Shown in pieces: positions 8,575 through 18,225 of a stretch of DNA of 64,000 nucleotides. Both the position numbers and the translations under genes were made by a program. Source of the DNA: Microbacteriaceae bacterium VKM Ac-2854 (GTDB lineage: Bacteria; Actinomycetota; Actinomycetes; Actinomycetales; Microbacteriaceae); contig JABMLH010000007.1 in NCBI GenBank assembly GCA_013205085.1, forward strand, positions 209,901 to 273,900. Direction: 5' to 3'. Numbering within the stretch: the stretch's first letter is position 1; every line of letters begins with the position of its first letter. A model generated the notes under the pieces. That model did not search any database. It had not been told where the DNA came from and saw only the letters and a program-made list of their open reading frames with translations.

Positions 8575-8623
8575 TTGACAGGACAATCTACCTTCGCTTA
8601 CGCTCGCCATTGTAGCGCTCCAA
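8575..8623 (+). promoter_or_regulatory. Promoter and LacI-type operator of the sugar cluster
   Basis: TTGACA (8575-8580) and TACGCT (8599-8604) form a plausible -35/-10 pair with an 18-base spacer. Directly downstream, TTGTAGCGCTCCAA (8610-8623) is a LacI-type palindrome centred on GCGC with one mismatch between its halves. An operator just after the -10 would block transcription of the downstream dehydrogenase genes. Confidence 0.6.
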
Positions 8624-8657
8624 CGGAGCGTGGTCCCGCTTCAAAGGAGAAACCGTA

Positions 8658-9860
8658 ATGACCCAATCCCTCGGTGTCGCCGTCATCGGCGCCGGCATGG
8701 CCGGCAAGGCGCACGCCGCAGCCTTCCGCACCGCTGCCTCGCTCTACAGCCCCGTGCTGCCCGACATCCGCCTCGTCTCCATCGGCGATGTCAACGCGCA
8801 CTTCGGCTCGCTCGCTGCGCGTCGCTTCGGCTACGAGCGCAACGACACCTCGTGGCAGGCGATCGCCGAGGCCGACGACATCGATGTGGTGAGCGTGGTG
8901 ATCGCGAACTCGCTGCACCGCGAGGTCGTCGAGGGTCTGCTCGCCGCGGGCAAGCACGTGCTCTGCGAGAAGCCGCTCTCGGACACGATCGAGGATGCGC
9001 GCGCGATGGCGGATGCCGCCCGCGCGGCGAGCAGCGTCGCCCGGATCGGCTTCACCTATCGCCGCTCGCCCGGCATCGCCTACATCCGCGAGCTGATCCA
9101 GACCGGCGTGCTCGGCAAGGTGCTGCACTTCAGTGGCCGCTACTGGACCGACTACGCCGCCGAGGCGAACATCCCGATCAGCTGGCGCTTCAAGGGCCCG
9201 GCCGGTTCCGGCGCGCTCGCCGACGTGGGCAGCCACCTCTCCTACATCGCCGAGTTCCTCGCGGGCGACGTGCAGTCGGTCCGCGGCGGCAACTTCTCCA
9301 CCGTGATCACCGAGCGTCCGAAGCCGCTCGGCGACATCTCGGGCCGCGGCTCCGTCGCCGTGTCCGACGAGTTCGACACCGTCACCAACGACGACTACGC
9401 CACCTTCTCGGCGAACTTCGCTCAGGGCGTCGGCACCTTCGAGGTGTCTCGCGTCGCCGCCGGTCACGCGAACACGCTGGAGTTCGAGGTCTTCTGCGAG
9501 AACGGCTCCGCGAAGTTCGACTTCCGCCGCCCCGGCGAGATCGGCCTGTTCCTCAAGGAGGGCCCGACCGCTCAGCGCGGCATCCGCCAGGTCATCATCG
9601 GACCCGAGCACCCCTACATCCTCGGCGGACTCGCCATGGACGCGGCCGGCGTCGGCCACGGCCAGAACGACGGCTTCGTGTTCCAGGCGCGTGCCTTCCT
9701 CGAGGAGGTCGCCGGAGTCTCGGACGAGGAGTCGCTGCCCCGCTGCGCCACCTTCGACGAGGGCGTGCACAACATGGAACTGCTCGGCGCTGTGGCGGAG
9801 TCCGCTGCGGCCGGCGGCGCAAGCGTGGACGTGCCGTCCCCGGTGCCCGCGACCGTCTAG
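8658..9860 (+). CDS. Gfo/Idh/MocA family oxidoreductase (sugar dehydrogenase)
   Basis: A 400-residue NAD(P)-dependent dehydrogenase. The Rossmann fold starts AVIGAGMAGKAHAAAF; the conserved CEKPL motif follows at ~residue 108 (HVLCEKPLSDTIEDA), and GSHLSYIAEFL resembles the catalytic GxHxxD-type helix of the family. Length and layout resemble levoglucosan or inositol dehydrogenases, but the substrate is not proven. A strong ribosome binding site AAAGGAGAAACC precedes the ATG. It is the first gene after the LacI operator and is followed by an overlapping ArsR-like gene. Confidence 0.85.
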   Translation: MTQSLGVAVIGAGMAGKAHAAAFRTAASLYSPVLPDIRLVSIGDVNAHFGSLAARRFGYERNDTSWQAIAEADDIDVVSVVIANSLHREVVEGLLAAGKHVLCEKPLSDTIEDARAMADAARAASSVARIGFTYRRSPGIAYIRELIQTGVLGKVLHFSGRYWTDYAAEANIPISWRFKGPAGSGALADVGSHLSYIAEFLAGDVQSVRGGNFSTVITERPKPLGDISGRGSVAVSDEFDTVTNDDYATFSANFAQGVGTFEVSRVAAGHANTLEFEVFCENGSAKFDFRRPGEIGLFLKEGPTAQRGIRQVIIGPEHPYILGGLAMDAAGVGHGQNDGFVFQARAFLEEVAGVSDEESLPRCATFDEGVHNMELLGAVAESAAAGGASVDVPSPVPATV

Positions 9861-10210
9861 TGACGACGTCCGGAGCCGCGTCGGAGCCCGCCCCCGATCC
9901 GGAGGCGGGCTCCGACGAGGTGTTCGGTGCCCTCGCCGATCGAACCCGTCGCGCGATCCTCGTGCTGCTGCGCGAGCGCGACCGGATGACGGTCGGCGAG
10001 GTCACCGCCGCGTTCCCGTACCTGTCCCGTCCTGCCGTCTCGGCGAAACTGGCGCAGCTGCGCCGGGCCGGGCTGGTCACCGAGCTGCGCGAGGGCAGCT
10101 ACCGCCGCTACTCCCTCGCCGACCCCGGTCCGGGCGAACTGCTCGGCTTCCTCCATCGCGTCTGGGGCGACGTCGCCGCAGACGCGCCTGACGAATCGAG
10201 TGATTCATGA
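9860..10210 (+). CDS. ArsR-like winged-helix regulator
   Basis: A 116-residue winged-helix protein: FGALADRTRRAILVLLRERD, then the recognition helix region SRPAVSAKLAQLRRAGLVTE and the wing EGSYRRYSLAD. This is the ArsR/SmtB fold without an obvious metal-binding cysteine set, as in the ArsR-like repressors of sugar or growth genes. The GTG start shares its first base with the preceding stop codon (TAGTG) and its end overlaps the next ATG (ATGA), so it is translated as part of the dehydrogenase operon. A regulator wedged between two dehydrogenases suggests feedback on this pathway. Confidence 0.85.
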   Translation: MTTSGAASEPAPDPEAGSDEVFGALADRTRRAILVLLRERDRMTVGEVTAAFPYLSRPAVSAKLAQLRRAGLVTELREGSYRRYSLADPGPGELLGFLHRVWGDVAADAPDESSDS

Positions 10211-11247
10211 CCAACGCTCCTCTCCGCCTCGGTATCGTCGGCTACGGCGTCGGCGGCAGGTACTTCCACGCCCCGTTCGTCGAGGCGGCCGAGGGCATCG
10301 CGTTCGTCGGCGTCGTCGCCCGGTCGGCGACGAAGCAGGCGGAGGTGCGTGCGGATCTGCCCGGTGTGCCGGTGTATCCGAGCCTCGACGCGATGATCGC
10401 CGCCGGCGGGATCGACGCGGTGACGATCACCACGCCGCCGCAGACCCGGCGCGCGCTGGTGCTCGAGGCGATCGCCGCCGGGCTGCACGTGGTCGCCGAC
10501 AAGCCGTTCGGGCCGAGCGCCGCAGCAGCGCAGGAGCTCGTCGACGCAGCGGCCTCCGCCGGTGTGCTGCTGAACGTCTTCCACAACCGCCGCCGCGACC
10601 CCGACTTCGCGACACTGCGCTCGATCGTCGACGCGGGCCGCCTGGGCGAACTCTGGCGCTTCCACTCGATCATGGATCAGGACGCGCCGGACACCCTGGA
10701 GACCGGAGAGACCGGCGGCCTGCTGCGCGACCTCGGCAGCCACATGATCGATCAGCACCTCACGCTGATGGGTCCGGCCGTGTCGGTCGACGCGAAGCTG
10801 GACATCACGGATCGCTTCGGCGAGCCGACCGACTGCGGTTTCTACCTGATGCTGCGGCACGAATCCGGTGCCGTCTCGACCCTCTCCTCGACCAAGCTGA
10901 ACTACTCCAGCACCCGCGAGTTGCGCGCCTACGGCAGCGCCGGCAGCTACGTGGCATCGTCCACGGACGTGCAGGCGCAGTGGCTCTTCGACGGCCGCCG
11001 ACCGAAGGACGACGCGGACGCCTGGGGCTACGAGCCGGAGTCGGCGTGGGGCGTGCTGGCGACGGCGGAGGGCCACGAACCGATCCCCTCCGTGCGCGGC
11101 GACTACACGACCTTCTACGAGGACTTCGCCGCGGCCGTCCGCGCCGGCTCGGCCGGCCCCGTGCCCGGCCCGGAGGGTGTCGCCGTGCTCGCCGTCCTCG
11201 ACGCGGCCCGCGCCTCCGCCGCGTCCGGGGCACCCGTCCCGGTGTGA
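10207..11247 (+). CDS. Gfo/Idh/MocA family oxidoreductase (second)
   Basis: A 346-residue dehydrogenase with Rossmann motif GIVGYGVGGRYFHAPF, the DKPFG lysine-proline motif (HVVADKPFGPSAAAA) and the catalytic helix LGSHMIDQHL. It belongs to the same superfamily as the 400-residue enzyme upstream but is clearly a different branch (DKPFG versus CEKPL), so the pair probably does consecutive or alternative oxidations. It is translationally coupled to the ArsR-like gene and ends shortly before a long palindrome. Confidence 0.87.
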   Translation: MTNAPLRLGIVGYGVGGRYFHAPFVEAAEGIAFVGVVARSATKQAEVRADLPGVPVYPSLDAMIAAGGIDAVTITTPPQTRRALVLEAIAAGLHVVADKPFGPSAAAAQELVDAAASAGVLLNVFHNRRRDPDFATLRSIVDAGRLGELWRFHSIMDQDAPDTLETGETGGLLRDLGSHMIDQHLTLMGPAVSVDAKLDITDRFGEPTDCGFYLMLRHESGAVSTLSSTKLNYSSTRELRAYGSAGSYVASSTDVQAQWLFDGRRPKDDADAWGYEPESAWGVLATAEGHEPIPSVRGDYTTFYEDFAAAVRAGSAGPVPGPEGVAVLAVLDAARASAASGAPVPV

Positions 11248-11278
11248 CACTGGTCCGCAACGCCCGGCTGCGAAGCAC

Positions 11279-11344
11279 TGGCGCAGGGTTGTCCATTCGT
11301 CCCGCGAGCGCTAGCGAGTGGGACGAATTGACAACCCTGCGCCA
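11279..11344. repeat. Long inverted repeat, family A
   Basis: Arms of 25 bases (11279-11303 and 11320-11344) match at 24 positions, starting TGGCGCAGGGTTGTCC and closing with its complement; the loop is 16 bases. The inner sequence GGGTTGTC...CGTCCC recurs at 15382, 23503, 36791 and 54655. Here it follows the second dehydrogenase gene and could end that transcript before the ABC transporter unit. Confidence 0.8.
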
Positions 11345-11403
11345 GGGAACAAGCGCCACGCGCGAAGCGTCGTGGCGCGGGGTCACCCCTCAGAAACAAC
11401 AAG

Positions 11404-11423
11404 ATGTCACAATGTCGTGACAT
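11404..11423. promoter_or_regulatory. Palindromic operator upstream of the ABC transporter genes
   Basis: ATGTCAC-N6-GTGACAT is a perfect 7-bp inverted repeat lying about 130 bases before the sugar-binding protein gene. It is a likely operator for one of the local regulators (GntR at 14631 or the ArsR-like protein at 9860). No clear -10/-35 pair could be fixed next to it. Confidence 0.5.
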
Positions 11424-11555
11424 TAGCTTGACTGGATGCGAGGGAGGAGTGCACACTGTGGCTGCGGGATCGACCGAGCGTCGAGGATGAACAGTTCGCG
11501 GTTCCGCACCAGCCCGGCACCACCAGGGCTTTCACGATTGACAAAGGAGATTTTC

Positions 11556-12551
11556 GTGAAGAAATCACGCGCTTTCGCGACCGGACTCGCAGCGCTCGCG
11601 CTCATCCCGGCCCTCGCTCTCACCGCCTGCTCGAGCTCGGGCGGACGCACCGACACCGGCGGCTCGGAGTCCGGCGGAGCGGTCGCCGACACCCCGAAGA
11701 TCACCATCGCGATGATCACCCACGCCCCCGCCGGCGACACGTTCTGGGACACCATCCGCAAGGGTGCCGAGGCTGCAGCGGCCAAGGACAACGTCGACTT
11801 CACCTACTCGGGCGACGAGGACGGCGGCCGTCAGGCCCAGCTCGTCCAGCAGGCGATCGACCAGAAGGTCGACGGGATCGCGGTCACGCTCGCGAAGCCC
11901 GACGCGCTCAGCGACGTCGTCAAGAAGGCCGTCGACGCGGGCATCCCGGTCACCGTGCTCAACGCCGGTGAAGCCCAGTACAAGGACCTCGGCGCAATCG
12001 GCTACTACGGCCAGGAGGACGAGGCCGCCGGCGTCGCCGTCGGCGAGCGCCTCGCTTCGGAAGGCATCCAGCACCCGATCTGCATCATCCAGGCGCAGGG
12101 CGCCGTGAACCTCGAGTCGCGCTGCGCCGGCGTGAAGTCGAAGGTGCCCGGAACCGAGGTGCTCTACGTGACCGGTACGGACATGACCCAGGTCTCCTCC
12201 ACCGTCACCGCGAAGATGCAGTCGACCCCCGACGCCGACGCCTACATCGGCCTCGGCGCCCCGATCACGCTCGCCGTGGTCGAGGCGAAGGCATCGACCG
12301 GCGTCACCGCCGAGGTCGTCTCCTTCGACCTCAACTCCGACCTCACCGACGCGATCAAGGCCGGCGACGTCGCCTTCACGGTCGACCAGCAGCCCTACGT
12401 CCAGGGCTACCTCTCGGTGGACGCGCTGTGGCTGCACTCCGTCGGCGGCTTCACCATCGGCGGCGGCGGCCCGGTCTACACCGGCCCGACCTTCGTCGAC
12501 GCCGACAACGTCGACTCCGTGGCCACCTACGCGGCCGACGGCCTGCGCTAA
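11556..12551 (+). CDS. Sugar ABC transporter, substrate-binding lipoprotein
   Basis: A 331-residue periplasmic-binding-protein-like lipoprotein of the ribose/xylose/inositol class. The GTG at 11556 is preceded by AAAGGAGA at a good distance and begins VKKSRAFATG, followed by a hydrophobic core and the lipobox LTAC with Cys25. Mature-domain marks include TPKITIAMITHAPAGDTFWD, VDGIAVTLAKPDAL and GAPITLAVVEAKAST. It delivers the sugar or polyol to the permease encoded 100 bases downstream. A GC-rich hairpin directly after the stop probably protects its mRNA and gives it higher expression than the membrane parts. Confidence 0.88.
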   Translation: MKKSRAFATGLAALALIPALALTACSSSGGRTDTGGSESGGAVADTPKITIAMITHAPAGDTFWDTIRKGAEAAAAKDNVDFTYSGDEDGGRQAQLVQQAIDQKVDGIAVTLAKPDALSDVVKKAVDAGIPVTVLNAGEAQYKDLGAIGYYGQEDEAAGVAVGERLASEGIQHPICIIQAQGAVNLESRCAGVKSKVPGTEVLYVTGTDMTQVSSTVTAKMQSTPDADAYIGLGAPITLAVVEAKASTGVTAEVVSFDLNSDLTDAIKAGDVAFTVDQQPYVQGYLSVDALWLHSVGGFTIGGGGPVYTGPTFVDADNVDSVATYAADGLR

Positions 12552-12561
12552 AGACCGATCG

Positions 12562-12590
12562 GGGTGCCCGGGCCACGAGCCCGGGCACCC
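12562..12590 (+). terminator. Strong intra-operon hairpin
   Basis: A perfect 11-bp stem (GGGTGCCCGGG / CCCGGGCACCC) with loop CCACGAG lies 10 bases after the binding-protein stop and 60 bases before the permease start. In binding-protein-dependent operons such hairpins act as partial terminators or 3'-end protectors. Confidence 0.7.
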
Positions 12591-12650
12591 GCCCCCTCTT
12601 CCGCTTCCCGTCGGCACCGTCGCCGACACGTCTCGAAGGACCCGCTCCTC

Positions 12651-13696
12651 ATGACCACAATCACCCCCACTGCTGCGGGGCTCAAGGACGAACGGATCGG
12701 GCGGAAGTCGCCGATCTCGATCATCCTGGGTAGACCCGAGATGGGTGCCGTCGTCGGTGCCATCGTCGTCTTCGCCTTCTTCGCGATCGTTGCGCCGACC
12801 TTCACGCAGGCGACGTCGATCGCCACCGTCTTGTACGGCTCCTCCACGATCGGCATCATGGCCGTCGGCGTCTCACTGCTGATGATCGGCGGCGAGTTCG
12901 ACCTCTCCACCGGTGTCGCCGTCATCTCCTCCGCCCTGACCTCGGCGATGTTCTCCTGGTACTTCGCCACCAACGTCTGGGTCGGCGTGATCATGGGCCT
13001 GGTCTTCTCGCTCCTGGTCGGATTCGTGAACGGCTGGCTGCTGATCAAGACCAAGCTGCCCTCGTTCATCGTCACCCTGGCGACGTTCCTGATGCTGACC
13101 GGCATCAACCTCGGCGTCACCCGCCTGATCGGCGGCGGCGTCGCCTCCCCGTCCATCTCGGACCTCGACGGCTTCGCTTCCGCGAAGGCCGTGTTCGCCT
13201 CCGACATCCCGATCTTCGGGGTGAACGTGAAGATCACCGTCTTCATCTGGATCGCGCTGGTGCTTGTCGCCACGTTCATCCTGATGCGCACCAAGATCGG
13301 CAACTGGATCTTCGCCGTCGGCGGCGATGAGAACGCCGCCTCCGCGGTCGGCGTCCCGGTCGCGAAGACCAAGATCGGCCTTTTTATGGGCGTGGGCTTC
13401 TGCGCCTGGATCGCCGGGATGCACAACCTGTTCGCGTTCAACGTGGTGCAGTCGGGTGAGGGCGTCGGCAACGAGTTCCTCTACATCATCGCCGCCGTCA
13501 TCGGCGGCTGCCTGCTGACCGGTGGCTACGGATCCGCGATCGGCGGCGCGATCGGCGCCCTGATCTTCGGTATGGCCAACAAGGGCATCGTCTATGCGCA
13601 GTGGAACCCGGACTGGTTCAAGTTCTTCCTGGGCCTGATGCTGCTGCTGGCCACCATCGTGAACCTGATCGTGAAGAAGCGAGCGGAGCAGAAGTA

Positions 13697-13697
<1 letters not shown>
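12651..13697 (+). CDS. Sugar ABC transporter, permease
   Basis: A 348-residue permease of the RbsC/FrcC type with about nine or ten membrane helices. Conserved family segments include [21 protein letters not shown] and [16 protein letters not shown] (each quoted in part). The ATG at 12651 follows CGAAGGA; an earlier in-frame ATG would read through the hairpin and is rejected. The stop overlaps the ATG of the ATPase gene (TAATG). Together with its neighbours it forms a complete one-permease, one-ATPase importer. Confidence 0.88.
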
Positions 13698-14608
<911 letters not shown>

Positions 14609-14630
14609 CCGGAGAGGGGAGGGGGACGCC

Positions 14631-15380
14631 GTGCGCGAACCCAACGACAGGCTCCCCGCCTCCGTCTTCGCCGCGGTCGACCGCGCCAGCGTCGTTCCGC
14701 TCTACGTGCAACTAGCCGACGGGATCGAGCGGGCCATCACCGATGGCCGGCTCGGCCCCGGGCATCCGCTCAGCAGCGAGGTCGAGATCCACAAGCAGTA
14801 CGGATTCTCGGTCGCGACGGTGAAGCGGGCGGTCGGTCGGCTCGTGGATCGGGGCCTCCTGGTGCGCCGGCGCGGCGTGGGCACCAGCGTGATCGCGGAC
14901 GCGGGGCCGGAGCAGCGCCACCTCAGCCTGTACGACGAGCTGCGCCGCAGCGGACGGGCGGTCAGCACGGATGTGCTGCTCGCGCAGCCGCGACCGGCCG
15001 GAGCGGTCGAGGCGGCGGCGCTGCGGATCGAACCCGGGCGTACCGTGCTCTACCTGGAGCGGGTGCGACGGGCGGACGGCGAGCCGATCGCGCTGCTGCG
15101 CACCTGGGTGGCCACCGGCTACGAGGGCGTGGAGCTGGCGGCGCTGACGGGATCCGGATTGCACCAGTTGCTCGGGCTGCGCGGCAGCGGCCCCGTCGGG
15201 GCGACTCAGGACTTCGGTGCCTCCTCGGCCACGACGGAGCAGGCGCGGCTGCTCGCCGTGCCGCCGGGCTCGCCGCTGCTCGTCGTCCGCCGCACCGCCT
15301 ACCTCGACACCGGCGAGCCCGTGCTGGTCGGCACGCACTCCTACGTGCCGTCCCGCTTCACGGTCCGCTCCCGCTGGTGA
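14631..15380 (+). CDS. GntR family regulator with UTRA domain
   Basis: A 249-residue HutC-type GntR protein. The winged HTH (residues ~20-88) includes PLYVQLADGIERAITDGRL, SVATVKRAVGRLVDRGLLVR and GVGTSV; the C-terminal UTRA effector domain has TVLYLERVRRADGEPIAL and LLVVRRTAYLDTGEPV. The GTG start is preceded by GGAGAGGGGAGGGGG. It is 22 bases after the ATPase gene and is likely co-transcribed. It should sense the imported sugar or a phosphorylated product; the palindrome at 11404-11423 is a candidate binding site. Confidence 0.87.
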   Translation: MREPNDRLPASVFAAVDRASVVPLYVQLADGIERAITDGRLGPGHPLSSEVEIHKQYGFSVATVKRAVGRLVDRGLLVRRRGVGTSVIADAGPEQRHLSLYDELRRSGRAVSTDVLLAQPRPAGAVEAAALRIEPGRTVLYLERVRRADGEPIALLRTWVATGYEGVELAALTGSGLHQLLGLRGSGPVGATQDFGASSATTEQARLLAVPPGSPLLVVRRTAYLDTGEPVLVGTHSYVPSRFTVRSRW

Positions 15381-15381
15381 G

Positions 15382-15434
15382 GAAAAGGGTTGTCACTTTG
15401 TCCGCTACCTCCCGACAAAGTGACAACCCTTTTC
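15382..15434. repeat. Perfect long inverted repeat, family A
   Basis: A 21-bp perfect stem (GAAAAGGGTTGTCACTTTGTC and its complement, less its first base in the quoted half: AAAAGGGTTGTCACTTTGTC) with an 11-base loop, placed between the converging GntR and pnuC genes. The arm starts with a run of A and the other ends in T, so it could act as a terminator in both directions. Confidence 0.85.
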
Positions 15435-15437
15435 GGG

Positions 15438-16124
15438 CTAGAGGCCGCCGTCGAGGACGGATTCGGGAGCGAGTTTCAGTGACCGCCGGCGGGCGCGAGC
15501 CCAGACGAAGAAGCCCGTCAGCGTGAACGCTCCGTAGAACACGTACATGAACGCCGAGGCGTAGTAGCCCGCCGAGAACAGCAGCGGCACGCCGACCAGG
15601 TCGACCGCGACCCAGATCAGCCAGAACTCGACCCAGCCCTTCGCCATGCCGTACGTGGCCAGGAGCGAGCCCATGAAGATCCAGGCGTCGGCCCAGACCG
15701 GCTCGTACGAGCCGAGCGCCGTGAAGATCGGCGTGAGCACGAGGGTGCCGCCGACCAGGCCGACGCCGAGCAGGATGCGCGAGCGCCCGCTCGCCCAGCG
15801 CGGCTCGATCACGATGCGCTCGCCCTGATCGCGGCGGCTCCAGCGGTACCAGCCGTAGATCGACACCAGGATGAACATCACCTGCCGCCCAGCCTGCCCG
15901 AGCAGGTTCACCGGGTTCGGGGTACCGAAGACCGCGCCGAGGAACACCGTGAACAGCAGCGCGTTGCCGACGATGCCGACCGGCCAGGCCCAGACCTTGC
16001 GGCGCATCCCGCCCAAGGCGCTGAGCAGCCCGAACACGTTGCCGATGATCTCGCGCCAGAGGATGGTCTGGTCGCCGATGACCAGTTGGGCGTCGAACAG
16101 CCAGGTGATCACGTTCATGCGCAC
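15438..16124 (-). CDS. pnuC: Nicotinamide riboside/mononucleotide transporter PnuC
   Basis: A 228-residue membrane protein with seven predicted hydrophobic segments. Family marks are EIIGNVFGLLSALGGMRRK, WAWPVGIVGNALLF, and WVEFWLIWVAVDLVGVPL, the aromatic-rich segment around the substrate path. PnuC proteins take up vitamin B3 nucleosides by facilitated diffusion for NAD salvage. An ATG at 16118 is an alternative start two codons downstream. No NadR or kinase gene is nearby. Confidence 0.85.
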   Translation of the reverse strand: MRMNVITWLFDAQLVIGDQTILWREIIGNVFGLLSALGGMRRKVWAWPVGIVGNALLFTVFLGAVFGTPNPVNLLGQAGRQVMFILVSIYGWYRWSRRDQGERIVIEPRWASGRSRILLGVGLVGGTLVLTPIFTALGSYEPVWADAWIFMGSLLATYGMAKGWVEFWLIWVAVDLVGVPLLFSAGYYASAFMYVFYGAFTLTGFFVWARARRRSLKLAPESVLDGGL

Positions 16125-16201
16125 TCCCGCCTCGGTCGACGAGCGGATGCCCCGTCACTGCTACTGAACACCATCGGGAGGGGCGTGCTTCCCACCCGGC
16201 C

Positions 16202-16681
16202 TCAGGCGCTGTGGAAGACGCCCGCCGCGCGGTCCTTCGCCACGGATCCGGCCGGGAAGACCTGGCCGCTCATCGCGATGTAGACACCCGTCGGCAGGCT
16301 CTGCACGGCGCCGACCGCGAGGCCGAGGTTGAAGGCGGCGTCGCTGTCGCGCATCCGCGCCGGCTGCATCGCGCCGACGAGCACGATCACCTTGCCGGGG
16401 ATGCTCGTGAGCGCCTCGGCCGTCGTGGTCATGGTGTCCGTGCCGTGCGTGATCAGGATGCGATCGTGCGCGGATGCCTCGACGTGCGTGCGGATCGCGG
16501 CGCGGTCGGCGTCGTCGATGTCGAGGCTGTCCTTGCGCAGCACCGCCTCGTGCACGAACTCGAGCGGCGTGATCACGTTCGCCAGGATGCGCGGTGCTTG
16601 CGGCTCTCCGATCTCGAGTTCGCCCGCGATCGAGTACTCCTTGTCGATGGTGCCGCCGGTGGCGAGGACGAGGATCTGCAT
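16202..16681 (-). CDS. Short asparaginase-domain protein
   Basis: At 159 residues this is only the N-terminal half of a type I/II L-asparaginase. It has the catalytic Thr motif LATGGTIDKEYS and the second active-site motif ILITHGTDTMTTTAEAL (Thr-Asp pair with a lysine expected later), but lacks the C-terminal domain completely. Single-domain forms of this length are a recognised group in actinobacteria, so it is more likely a complete gene than a truncation. Whether it hydrolyses asparagine is unknown. Confidence 0.8.
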   Translation of the reverse strand: MQILVLATGGTIDKEYSIAGELEIGEPQAPRILANVITPLEFVHEAVLRKDSLDIDDADRAAIRTHVEASAHDRILITHGTDTMTTTAEALTSIPGKVIVLVGAMQPARMRDSDAAFNLGLAVGAVQSLPTGVYIAMSGQVFPAGSVAKDRAAGVFHSA

Positions 16682-16818
16682 GCGGGGCTCCTGACGGGTC
16701 GATGGTGCGGCCCCGACGGTATCACCGCGGGGGTGCCGTACGGGAATGACGCTGGGTGGCTCGGATCCGGCGCATTCGGGCCGGGTGAGGCCGATCCGAC
16801 GTCATTTGTGAACCGGGA

Positions 16819-17232
16819 TCAGAATCGCTGCAGGGACAGCTCGGTCACGAGCACGTGCTCGTAGTCGAATCGCGCGAAGGCGAACTCGACGGCCGGCTCG
16901 AACGGGCCGTCGGGCCCGGTGAATCCGGTCCACCGGACCGTGCGCAACCCTCGCGAGAGGGTCGCGGTCCACATCCGACCGCAGCCGTGATCGCGTGAGC
17001 ACAGCGCGATCGGCGCCGTGCCGCGGGGGAGCGGGTCGTCGCGCCACGGCGCGCCGAGCAGGGCGGCGAGGTAGCCCGGTCGCTCGACGGGGGTGGCCAG
17101 CGGATGCTCGGGGTCGTAGTCGATGCCGCACAGGATCTCGAACAGCTCGGTCAGCGGCACGCCGTCGACGGCGAGCGGGACGACCTCGTCCAGGAAGCTG
17201 AGCGTGCGCAGCGGTGCGCGGGTACGGGACAT
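16819..17232 (-). CDS. Hypothetical protein, 137 residues
   Basis: No family recognised. The protein has no signal peptide or membrane helix. It contains a CSRDHGCGRMW segment, a Cys-His-Cys cluster that could bind metal, and an aromatic C-terminal half (VRWTGFTGPDGPFEPAVEFAF). Upstream on the minus strand TAATAT stands nine bases before the ATG. Codon use is like its neighbours. It could belong to an immunity or housekeeping family; nothing in the context decides. Confidence 0.6.
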   Translation of the reverse strand: MSRTRAPLRTLSFLDEVVPLAVDGVPLTELFEILCGIDYDPEHPLATPVERPGYLAALLGAPWRDDPLPRGTAPIALCSRDHGCGRMWTATLSRGLRTVRWTGFTGPDGPFEPAVEFAFARFDYEHVLVTELSLQRF

Positions 17233-17400
17233 TGTTCTGACATATTACGGGACGGACTCTCGCGAGTTGAGTCGTGATCTCGCGCCGGCGTATCGTGAAT
17301 TACGTCAGCTCCGTATTACGGGGCCCGACCGCGGTCGGTTCGCGACGTACTTCCCGTCCGTGCAGGTCATAGCCCCGAACTGAGGGATGCGGACGCAGGC

Positions 17401-18108
17401 TCAACCGCCGGATGCGGTCGGCACCGCCGTCAGCAGCGCGGCACCCTCGCGGCGCGCGGCGTCGATCGCGGCCGCGTCGAGGCCGCAGGCGCGCAGGCAC
17501 GTCGCGGCGATCGCATCCGCATCCGTCGCCTCGGTCGCACCGGCGCGGCGCAACTGGATGACGAGCTCGGCGAGCTGGATCAGGATCGCCCCGAGCCGTT
17601 CGGCTCCGACCGTGGTCGACACCTCGTCGGTCGCCGCGGTGCTGCCGAGGCGGCCGTAGGTGTCCTGCAGCTCGCGTCGCTCCCGGTGGAAGGCGTCGAA
17701 GCGCTCGTTGCGCAGCTCCGGCAGCAAGTACAGCGTTCCGATGTTGTGCGGCGTGCGGATGAGGGTGCCGACGTCGACGACGGCCAAGGCGTACAGCGCG
17801 CCGGCGGCGGAGGCGGCCTCCGGCACCAGGGACTCGAGGCGGCGCACCACGTCGAGGCTCGGGCGCACCGAGGTGGTGAGCAGCTCGATCAGCAGCTCGT
17901 CCTTACCGGCGAAGTGGTAGTAGAGCGAGGCCTGCCGGATGCCGACCCGTTCGGCGATCGCGCGGGTGGAGGTGGCGGTGAAGCCGTTCTCCGCGAAGAG
18001 GGCGGCCGCGGCGTCCAGGATCTGCTCGCGCGGCGAGACCTCGGAGTCGATGCCGGGTACCTTGCGCGGGCGCCCGACGCGAGCGGGTCTGTCGTCGCTG
18101 GCGGGCAT
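17401..18108 (-). CDS. TetR/AcrR family regulator of the guanidine/urea operon
   Basis: A 235-residue TetR protein. The HTH region reads REQILDAAAALFAENGF, TSTRAIAERVGIRQASLYYHF and GKDELLIELL. The effector domain has LIRTPHNIGTLYLLPELRNE, a region seen in TetR proteins beside urea/guanidine carboxylase operons. It is the last gene on the same strand as the operon, separated from the allophanate hydrolase by a family B palindrome. A TetR-like palindrome before the permease gene at 26840-26859 is a likely target. Effector is unknown. Confidence 0.82.
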   Translation of the reverse strand: MPASDDRPARVGRPRKVPGIDSEVSPREQILDAAAALFAENGFTATSTRAIAERVGIRQASLYYHFAGKDELLIELLTTSVRPSLDVVRRLESLVPEAASAAGALYALAVVDVGTLIRTPHNIGTLYLLPELRNERFDAFHRERRELQDTYGRLGSTAATDEVSTTVGAERLGAILIQLAELVIQLRRAGATEATDADAIAATCLRACGLDAAAIDAARREGAALLTAVPTASGG

Positions 18109-18163
18109 CTGCCCATCCTTTCATGGGGAACAAGTGCGGGCGCTGCCGCCCTCTGATCCCCAC

Positions 18164-18218
18164 GAGATGCCTCTTTTGTACGCGACACGCCGCGAAATGC
18201 GTACAGAAGAGGCATCTC
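18164..18218. repeat. Long inverted repeat, family B
   Basis: Arms GAGATGCCTCTTTTGTACGC (18164-18183) and its 19/20 complement (18199-18218) enclose a 15-base loop GACACGCCGCGAAAT. The same element, loop included, is found in the opposite orientation at 44476-44530. It separates the TetR gene from the allophanate hydrolase gene, both on the minus strand. Confidence 0.85.
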
Positions 18219-18225
18219 GCAGGGA

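Noticed and set aside
16202..16681. Asparaginase gene as a truncated pseudogene
   Set aside because: The frame is intact, with start and stop, and single-domain proteins of this length form a recognised group.
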